From positions 1-13,332 of the forward strand of contig CAZPHE010000059.1 in assembly GCA_964586315.1 (NCBI GenBank): a DNA stretch of 13,332 bases, written 5' to 3'. Below the pieces are notes generated by a model, which worked only from the letters and a program-made list of their open reading frames with translations, did not search any database and was not told the DNA's origin. Source of the DNA: CAZEER01 sp964586315. GTDB lineage: Bacteria; Fidelibacterota; Marinisomatia; Marinisomatales; UBA1611. Of the stretch, positions 7,682 to 13,332 are shown piece by piece. The translations under genes and the position numbers were made by a program. How positions within the stretch are numbered: position 1 is the stretch's first letter; each line of letters opens with the position of its first letter.

Positions 7682-8667
7682 TGTGTCTTTTGTTGAATAG
7701 GTTTGGGATAAATTACATCTCCCATACGGGACGTCAAAGAGCGGACACGATGTAAAGGCATTGTGAGGATTTCATCTTCCCCCTCCATGCGAAACTGAAT
7801 TCCATTATCAGAAATACTAAAATAGTCCACAAACATTCGTCCACCATTCATTAAAATAAGTTCGTCCCACTCTGTCCTTGGTATAATGCCTCCATGAGGA
7901 ACTAAAATACGACTTTCTTTAATCTCCCTAGCAATAATATCTACTTCATCTAGGGTATTATGTGTTCGAGGTGGAGGCCTTAAATAGAGCTGATCTGCAG
8001 GTGCCATATCAACAGCTACATTAGAAATTAATTCTCCATCATGACCATATTCCCAGATTTGAACAACAGTACTTGGTTTATCATCTTGGTATATAATATC
8101 AAACTTATATTTGAATCTTCGAATAATACGCGCAGATGGCAAATCCCGCCAACGTTCTTCAGATAAGTAACCCAAATAATCATAATCAAGTTCAATTTGA
8201 CCATATTTTTGTGCATCTATAGTTTTGAATAAAATTTTTGATACTTGTACACCATCTATAAATGTAAAATGAGTTTGTTGGTCATAAAAATTTAATGGTT
8301 CATTCACTTTATAGCGCCAAGTGCGATATTCTTTACTCCATGCTTCATCCTCTCCATAAATAGTAAGATTCAGATATTTCATAGCATCATTATATTCACC
8401 TCTTTCGATTAATTTTCCATCCTGATCATATTTGAGCTTTTCTAGTTTTTTTGTTACTCCACTTTGTGATAATCGTTCAATTTTTATTGGCTGCCCTAGT
8501 ACATTATAACTTACAGCTAAATGGGCCTTCCCACGTCTAGCTGTAGATAGCATAGACAGATCAGCTTTAAAATTGAAATCTGATTCAAAGTATCTAACGA
8601 ATGAAACACTATTCTCATCTTGAGCGATTAAAAAGGAAAAAATTATACCAAATTGAAAATATTTCAT
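7678..8667 (-). CDS. Exported protein of unrecognised family
   Basis: I do not recognise this 329-residue protein. It has a short signal peptide (MKYFQFGIIFSFLIAQDE). The middle (about 50-210) holds repeated strand-turn motifs of the type YNVLGQPIKIERL, YDQDGKLIERGEY, YDYLGYLSEERW and WEYGHDGELISN, roughly like YD or MORN-like beta repeats and suggestive of an elongated beta sheet. A proline-rich stretch (RPPPRTH) separates this from a C-terminal module (about 240-320) that ends in FVDYFSISDNGIQFRMEGE and MPLHRVRSLTSRMGDVIYP, which could be a small compact domain. The start is the ATG at 8667, which shares one base with the upstream stop (TGATG); extending the frame to the TTG at 8670 would add one residue. 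The gene lies between the NHL lipoprotein and the barrel gene with overlaps on both sides, so it probably works with them in the envelope. Confidence 0.72.
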   Translation of the reverse strand: MKYFQFGIIFSFLIAQDENSVSFVRYFESDFNFKADLSMLSTARRGKAHLAVSYNVLGQPIKIERLSQSGVTKKLEKLKYDQDGKLIERGEYNDAMKYLNLTIYGEDEAWSKEYRTWRYKVNEPLNFYDQQTHFTFIDGVQVSKILFKTIDAQKYGQIELDYDYLGYLSEERWRDLPSARIIRRFKYKFDIIYQDDKPSTVVQIWEYGHDGELISNVAVDMAPADQLYLRPPPRTHNTLDEVDIIAREIKESRILVPHGGIIPRTEWDELILMNGGRMFVDYFSISDNGIQFRMEGEDEILTMPLHRVRSLTSRMGDVIYPKPIQQKTQ

Positions 8668-8670
8668 CAA
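8665..8670 (-). other. TTGATG junction with TGATG stop/start coupling
   Basis: On the minus strand the lipoprotein's TGA stop (8669-8667) shares its last base with the ATG (8667-8665) of the next gene. A TTG at 8670 is also in frame, but starting there would only add one residue. The ATG with its one-base overlap is the classical arrangement for translational coupling. Confidence 0.7.
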
Positions 8671-9974
8671 TCCTCTATTGTTAGATCTTCATTTATTGTA
8701 TTTGATAATTTAAATCGATATATAGCACCGACATCACTATCACAAACATACAATACTCCTCTATGGTCTACACTGGCTGCTACAGGTTCACTCATAATTT
8801 TTTCTAAATTTTCCTTATATCCAGCCTTTTTAAAAAATGTCCCATTCGAATTAAATACTGAAACATCTGCATTAAGCTGATCAACAACATAAATATTTCT
8901 ATTATTATCCACTGCAACATCAACAGAATTTTCAAATAAATTTGGGTTCATAATATCATCTGCCTCTGGTTGAAAACCAGATGTATAAATAGCAAAGTCA
9001 CCAGTAAGGTTAGGAGAAATCATATGTACAGGGAAATAATTACCTGCCTGAGTGTAATATATATTTCCCTGATAATCCACATCAAGACTCACAGGTTTAT
9101 TTACTGTACCAGCACCAGTTCCATACCCTTTTATTGTCCCCCCAAAATAACCAGTATAGGCCCATACTAAATCTCCACTTTTGAGTTCCAGGATGAGGGA
9201 ACGCTTAAAATCAATTTGTATAATTCGGTATTGGTTATTGTGCCCGCCATAATTATCACTTACAAAAATCATATTTTTATCATCAGCTGGAGCCGTGAGA
9301 CCCGTAAATTGACTAGAGTCAGATTGGTAGTAGGTATCTAGGTAGACATTCATTTCATCCCCACCATCATAAAATATATGGGGTTGTACTAAAGAATCTA
9401 TCAAAGTTGGATCATCGGTCATGTTTCCATCAACTATGTTCCAATCGCCATCATTAAGAAGAGAAAGCCAGATATTCGTTCCAACAGTTGCAACCGTATC
9501 AACACCAGTCATAGTATGCACGAAGGTCCCGCTCACAGAAATTTTATTGATACCAATTGCATTCCAGTACTGGTTCCAAACAAAAATCTTTTGAGAGCCA
9601 TCAATATAAAAGATGTTCATTTTTTTATCTATATCAACATCAATAGGAGAAATGGGATTCCCTTGTTCATCCTCAAGGGATAATAACTTTTCAAATCCCG
9701 ATGGTCTATGTCCATCCTGACCAAATACGACTATTGAATTATTTCCCTTATCTGCTACAAAAATACGACCATCTTGTGCAATTGAAATTTCTACAGGTCT
9801 GCTAAGCCCATGCAAATCATTCCAAATTGGCTTAATCTGTAGATATGTTGTATCACCTGCTCCAAACTCGCTTGAATTTTGGGTTTGGATATTTTCAGGA
9901 ATTAAAAAACGATCGATACAAGAAAACAATAAAATTAATATAACGATAAAAGAATTACGGATAGGTTTTATCAT
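8667..9974 (-). CDS. Lipoprotein with NHL-type beta-propeller repeats
   Basis: This 435-residue protein carries a lipoprotein signal peptide: a hydrophobic stretch followed by the lipobox LFSC, with Cys19 as the lipid-modified residue. Residue +2 is Ile, not Asp, so export to the outer membrane is plausible. NHL-like blades are visible as P-V-x-h-x-h-D-x-x-G-x-I-Y/F-V-x-D motifs: LSRPVEISIAQDGRIFVADK (57-76), SPIDVDIDKKMNIFYIDG (109-126), NKPVSLDVDYQGNIYYTQAG (292-311), ENSVDVAVDNNRNIYVVDQL (348-367) and EPVAASVDHRGVLYVCDSD (396-414). The central part (about 140-290) is less regular and may hold degenerate blades or an insert. Such propellers usually bind proteins or ligands; no enzymatic motif stands out. 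It is coupled by ATGA to the PorV-like gene and sits two genes after the TonB-dependent receptor, so a surface partner of the receptor is possible but unproven. Confidence 0.82.
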   Translation of the reverse strand: MIKPIRNSFIVILILLFSCIDRFLIPENIQTQNSSEFGAGDTTYLQIKPIWNDLHGLSRPVEISIAQDGRIFVADKGNNSIVVFGQDGHRPSGFEKLLSLEDEQGNPISPIDVDIDKKMNIFYIDGSQKIFVWNQYWNAIGINKISVSGTFVHTMTGVDTVATVGTNIWLSLLNDGDWNIVDGNMTDDPTLIDSLVQPHIFYDGGDEMNVYLDTYYQSDSSQFTGLTAPADDKNMIFVSDNYGGHNNQYRIIQIDFKRSLILELKSGDLVWAYTGYFGGTIKGYGTGAGTVNKPVSLDVDYQGNIYYTQAGNYFPVHMISPNLTGDFAIYTSGFQPEADDIMNPNLFENSVDVAVDNNRNIYVVDQLNADVSVFNSNGTFFKKAGYKENLEKIMSEPVAASVDHRGVLYVCDSDVGAIYRFKLSNTINEDLTIED

Positions 9975-10978
9975 AATGAAAAGCCAATACTAAATCGTTT
10001 TGGATCAGTCAAATGATCAAAATTTGCATAGCCATAATCTACCTTTATCTTAAAAGAACTAACTTGAGCAATTAGACCAAACCCAAAAGTTAAGTTTTCT
10101 TCTTTTTTATTGAACTTATACCCTGTCCTTATAAAAAATAAATTCATAAAAGAATATTCTAAACCAGTAACAATATATTCAGCATTATCCACAGGGTGAT
10201 TTAGTTGCATAGATAGCGTTAATTGCTGACTTTCAGATTTTAAAGGATCCATTGCAGCTCCAACCCTAAACTGGGTTGGAGGAGAAAATTTTTCATATTC
10301 TATTATTTCATTGATTTCTTCGCCTGAATTTTGATCAAGAATCCTTTTTTCATAAGTACCTTCTGGTGAAACTTGTTTTCCAAAATGAGAGAGAGAGGCA
10401 CAAAACCGTAATGAACCATATCCGGTCCAGTAAAAAGTTCCCAAATCCATCAAAACTGCATTCATATTATAATCAGCAAGATCTTCAGAAACATGCTTAA
10501 TGGTTAATCCAAAACTGAATCTATCCGTCATCTTTGCGCCATAGGTAAATCCAAAAAAACGATCCTGATAAGAAAAATAATTACCAGTACCTTCAGGAAA
10601 ATATTCAGTAGTCTCCATCATTGGTTTCATATGTAGTATACCCCCATTAAATCCAAAGTAATGTCTACCTTTTAATTGATGAATAAAACTGAAATAATCA
10701 TAATATATATCTGCAGGCCATTGAATTTGAGATATTGTAATTTCTGTTTTATCTAATTGAGCAATAATAGCTGGATTGTAATATACACTCGCAGCGTCTT
10801 GGTTCAATGCGACTACAGATTCCCCCATACCAACGGCTCTAGCACTAACTCCAATATTTAAAAATGTAAACACTGATGTTCCTGCGCGTTGGCCACCTAG
10901 AATAGGAAATAAATCTTGACTGTAATTAACTGAAATAAAAAGAAAACCAAATAAAAATAATTTAATAGAGCGCAGCAT
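9971..10978 (-). CDS. PorV/PorQ-family outer-membrane protein
   Basis: This 335-residue protein has a signal peptide (MLRSIKLFLFGFLFISVNYSQ) followed by the family's N-terminal signature: GGQRAGTSVFTFLNIGVSARAVGMGES (starting at 28) and DAASVYYNPAII (61-72). The rest reads as alternating beta strands of an outer-membrane barrel related to the FadL-like PorV/PorQ/UPF0164 group. In type IX secretion PorV shuttles cargo to the attachment complex, but many paralogues in this superphylum lie outside T9SS loci. No other T9SS component and no recognisable T9SS C-terminal cargo domain is present in this window, so I call only the family. The ATG follows the receptor's stop codon by two bases, in an AT-rich context without Shine-Dalgarno, which suggests termination-reinitiation. 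The gene ends in an ATGA overlap with the lipoprotein gene. Confidence 0.85.
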   Translation of the reverse strand: MLRSIKLFLFGFLFISVNYSQDLFPILGGQRAGTSVFTFLNIGVSARAVGMGESVVALNQDAASVYYNPAIIAQLDKTEITISQIQWPADIYYDYFSFIHQLKGRHYFGFNGGILHMKPMMETTEYFPEGTGNYFSYQDRFFGFTYGAKMTDRFSFGLTIKHVSEDLADYNMNAVLMDLGTFYWTGYGSLRFCASLSHFGKQVSPEGTYEKRILDQNSGEEINEIIEYEKFSPPTQFRVGAAMDPLKSESQQLTLSMQLNHPVDNAEYIVTGLEYSFMNLFFIRTGYKFNKKEENLTFGFGLIAQVSSFKIKVDYGYANFDHLTDPKRFSIGFSL

Positions 10979-10980
10979 TT

Positions 10981-13332
10981 TTAAAAAATCACTTGAATCC
11001 CTAGTTCTATTGATCTCGGTTTACTATATCGAGATGGATCTTCATTTGGATTTGGACTGTTAGCAAGTCGATAACCGAAAATTTCTCCAGATCCGTATCC
11101 ACGACCAGTATAAGGGTTAATTCGTCTGGGTGTTAATTCATCCATTAAATTTTCTATTTCAGCATATGTTTTTATTTTAAATCGCTTAAAAATAAAAGTT
11201 TTATATAGCTTTAGATCAATATTCTTTCTGGGTGTCTCGCTTACATAAGCATAAGGGCGATCATCTTCCCTTGGTCCATCATAGTATGTCCTTTCACCAA
11301 CATAGATTATGGTATCCTGAATGGATCGAGTATATCTCCGTCCTGATTCAAATTCTAATCTAGCAGATGCGCCCCAGAAACTTGGATGAGAGTAAGTTAA
11401 GTTTGTAAAAAAATGTAGAGGCCTATCCCAGCTCATATAGTTTTCACCTAACGGTTTTTCTGATAGTTGCCCAGCCTGCACTAATAAATTATCCAACGGT
11501 GATGAACTCTTTCCTGTCACAATACTATAATTAAAATTCAAATCAATATACCAGTTATTTAATAATCGACTTTTCAAAATGGCTTCAATACCCCTTGCTC
11601 TAGCGTAATCTGCGTTAAAATACATATTAAATGATAGGTGAGCATATTTTGGATTAGATGGCCGAATAGTTTGTGACGTTTCATAGTCAAACATGTCTTT
11701 CCAATAGGCTTTTAATTCTAATACTTGATCTTCGCTAAAACGGTGTTTAACCCCCAATTCATATTGTACAGTTGTTTTAGGATTAAGATTCGGATTACCA
11801 AAGACCTGATAGGTAGACTGAGCTTTCGAGTTAATCTTAGCATAGACATATTGAAAAGTAGGTAACTGTGAAAAATGACCATAATAAAAATAGAGCACAT
11901 CATTGTCCGTTATAGGATGAGAAATGCCAAAACGAGGGCTGAGTCTTGCCTTCATTTTATAAGGATCTTCAAACCAAGGAAATTCAAATGTCTCGTTGTT
12001 AAATAACTCTCGAGCTTTATCTGTAATTATAATACTACTTGTATCTTTGATTGCATCTTCTACGTACCTCCCTGGAATCCAGTAATCAGAACGAAATCCA
12101 AGATTAAGTGTCATTCCCTCAAAAATAATTCGATCTTGTAAATAAAAAGCCCCAAAATATGTCTTAGCATTATAACTGTCATAGTTTGCACCAAATCCAG
12201 ATGAGCCACTCCAAGGCTCATCAATGTCCAAAACCTGAATATCTGTTATGGTATGTTCAAAACCAGTTTTCAACTTATGTCTAGACTCAGTATGGTAGGT
12301 CCAATCCAAATCCAGTCTAGTATTTTCACTGGACACATCATACCATTCCGGAGCAAATCCTGTATCGTAAAACTCATCACCATAGGTTATATAAATATTC
12401 CCATCTAGATCTGTATTATCTAGATTATAGTTTATAGGCTCAAGGTCCAGTCTTTCTTGATATTGATCCCAATGTAAATCTTGGACTGCACTATGCTCCA
12501 TAGTTGTAAATTTTCCAATAGTGAGCTCATAAAATGACCGTGTTGAAATTGTATGAGTCCAGTTCAGATTAAATAAACGAGTATCTCTGGTTATGGTGTT
12601 ATAATTATCAAGAATATTCATATATCTATACGGGAAATAAGTAGATCCAAAAGCTCTAGGCATAAAATATCCTTGATTGATATTGATAGATGCATCATAT
12701 GATAGTGAAAGTTTTTTCTTTGCAGTTAAACTCCAGGTCATTTTATAAAGTACATGCCAATCGTTGTTTTCTCTGCTTGCAAGACTGGTCATTATATCAT
12801 TTGCTTTAGCATCACTTATTAATGGAAAACTCCAGTATCGGTGCGGGTATAATTTTGATGCTATTGGAAGGTTCCCATCATATATTCTTCCATAACCATT
12901 TAAAAAAAATGAAAAATTCCCTGGTAGATCTACCCCCAACCAATTTGGAATAGTTTCAAAAATTAGATTAGGGCCCCCTAAATTAAATTCTATTTTGTCA
13001 GAATTAAAATGTTCTGGAACTAATCTATCACTGGAATATTTAAACGCTCCTTCATATTTATCCCTGCCTTCTTTAAGTTTGATATTTACAATACCAGACA
13101 TTGCCTGACCGTATTCTGCATTATAACCACCCGTTACAATTTCTAATTCTTCGATTGCATCAGCATTTACAAAAAGATTTCCTGAATAACCTGACAGAGG
13201 ATCTTTTATTGAAAACCCATCAACAATAAACATACTTTCATCAATCCTCCCACCTCTAATATGAATCTCATTATCTTGGGTAGTAACACCAATTTGTTCT
13301 GATAAAATATCTTCAACACTAGAAACAACTTT
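10981..13332 (-). CDS. TonB-dependent outer-membrane receptor (partial, 5' end outside window)
   Basis: The frame is open from the right edge to TAA at 10983-10981, giving 783 visible residues. An internal ATG at 13233 is not the start, because the 33 codons before it encode conserved plug sequence (VEDILSEQIGV, EIHIRGGRIDES) continuous with MFIVDGFSIKDPLSG. The visible protein has the plug domain (about 1-90, including GGYNAEYGQAMSGIVNIKLKEG) and then a large beta-barrel rich in aromatic strand motifs. Near the end it has KNIDLKLYKTFIFKRFKI, an ENLMDELTPRRINPYTGRGYG region and a terminal aromatic residue (GIQVIF) suited to BAM insertion. Signal peptide, any carboxypeptidase-regulatory-like domain and the TonB box lie outside the window. 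Such receptors import scarce substrates with energy from TonB-ExbBD; the substrate cannot be told from the sequence. The gene leads a run of tightly spaced envelope genes. Confidence 0.93.
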   Translation of the reverse strand, partial: KVVSSVEDILSEQIGVTTQDNEIHIRGGRIDESMFIVDGFSIKDPLSGYSGNLFVNADAIEELEIVTGGYNAEYGQAMSGIVNIKLKEGRDKYEGAFKYSSDRLVPEHFNSDKIEFNLGGPNLIFETIPNWLGVDLPGNFSFFLNGYGRIYDGNLPIASKLYPHRYWSFPLISDAKANDIMTSLASRENNDWHVLYKMTWSLTAKKKLSLSYDASININQGYFMPRAFGSTYFPYRYMNILDNYNTITRDTRLFNLNWTHTISTRSFYELTIGKFTTMEHSAVQDLHWDQYQERLDLEPINYNLDNTDLDGNIYITYGDEFYDTGFAPEWYDVSSENTRLDLDWTYHTESRHKLKTGFEHTITDIQVLDIDEPWSGSSGFGANYDSYNAKTYFGAFYLQDRIIFEGMTLNLGFRSDYWIPGRYVEDAIKDTSSIIITDKARELFNNETFEFPWFEDPYKMKARLSPRFGISHPITDNDVLYFYYGHFSQLPTFQYVYAKINSKAQSTYQVFGNPNLNPKTTVQYELGVKHRFSEDQVLELKAYWKDMFDYETSQTIRPSNPKYAHLSFNMYFNADYARARGIEAILKSRLLNNWYIDLNFNYSIVTGKSSSPLDNLLVQAGQLSEKPLGENYMSWDRPLHFFTNLTYSHPSFWGASARLEFESGRRYTRSIQDTIIYVGERTYYDGPREDDRPYAYVSETPRKNIDLKLYKTFIFKRFKIKTYAEIENLMDELTPRRINPYTGRGYGSGEIFGYRLANSPNPNEDPSRYSKPRSIELGIQVIF

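Noticed and set aside
8028..8216. Short minus-strand frame of 62 codons inside the unknown exported protein
   Set aside because: It is an out-of-frame overlap fully inside a better gene with a signal peptide and tight junctions; its composition looks like frame-shifted coding DNA.
690..9170. Several plus-strand open frames of 65-89 codons (for example 690-887, 1827-2039, 3731-4000, 8653-8880)
   Set aside because: All lie antisense inside well-supported minus-strand genes, have no recognisable domain and read like shadow frames.
11718..11903. Short minus-strand frame of 61 codons inside the TonB-dependent receptor
   Set aside because: It is a frame shadow of barrel sequence whose in-frame translation is continuous and conserved-looking.
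13231..13233. ATG at 13233 as the receptor's start codon
   Set aside because: The 33 codons to its right stay open in the same frame and encode plug-domain sequence (VEDILSEQIGV, IHIRGGRIDES), so the gene continues beyond the window.
9971..13332. A type IX secretion locus, because of the PorV-like protein
   Set aside because: No other T9SS component and no T9SS C-terminal cargo domain is visible; PorV-like paralogues are common outside T9SS.
1..13332. CRISPR arrays, insertion sequences, tRNA or rRNA genes, long repeats
   Set aside because: Reading through the window showed none; nearly every base is accounted for by minus-strand coding sequence, and gaps are 57 bp or less.

Overview
The window is 13.3 kb of AT-rich DNA that is almost wholly coding, with every supported gene on the minus strand. 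Twelve genes are visible, two of them cut by the window edges. No gap exceeds 57 bp, and I see no RNA gene, mobile element, CRISPR array, long repeat or convincing terminator. The mix of a TonB-dependent receptor, a PorV/PorQ-family protein, exported barrel-like proteins, AT-rich leaders and weak or absent Shine-Dalgarno sites points to a Gram-negative of the Fibrobacterota-Chlorobiota-Bacteroidota (FCB) superphylum. My best guess is a Marinimicrobia/SAR406-like marine bacterium, from general resemblance only; no marker gene is present to prove it.

In transcription order (right to left), the first block (13332 to about 4687) is an envelope operon of seven genes: a TonB-dependent receptor (5' end outside the window), a PorV/PorQ-family outer-membrane protein, a lipoprotein with NHL-type beta-propeller repeats, an exported protein of unrecognised family, a small YjbH-like outer-membrane barrel, an exported TPR-like protein, and an exported Ig-like protein carrying a C-terminal DUF5684-like membrane domain. 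Four of the six junctions are start/stop overlaps (ATGA or TGATG), so the block is probably translated as a coupled unit. I do not recognise this set as a described system.

The second block (4653 to 1) makes sugar nucleotides for a surface polysaccharide. It holds a UDP-glucuronate decarboxylase (UDP-xylose synthase), an L-2-hydroxyglutarate oxidase of the LhgO family, and then an aminotransferase, dehydrogenase and N-acetyltransferase in the order wbpE-wbpB-wbpD. The last three would build UDP-2,3-diacetamido-2,3-dideoxyglucuronate. WbpA (the 6-dehydrogenase), WbpI (the 2-epimerase) and glycosyltransferases are not in the window.

The most interesting point is the LhgO homologue next to wbpE-wbpB. 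WbpB-type dehydrogenases are known to regenerate NAD+ by reducing 2-oxoglutarate to 2-hydroxyglutarate. An adjacent 2-hydroxyglutarate oxidase would return that by-product to 2-oxoglutarate and pass the electrons to the respiratory chain, closing the cycle. The locus may therefore encode both a diacetamido-uronic acid pathway and its own by-product recycling enzyme.
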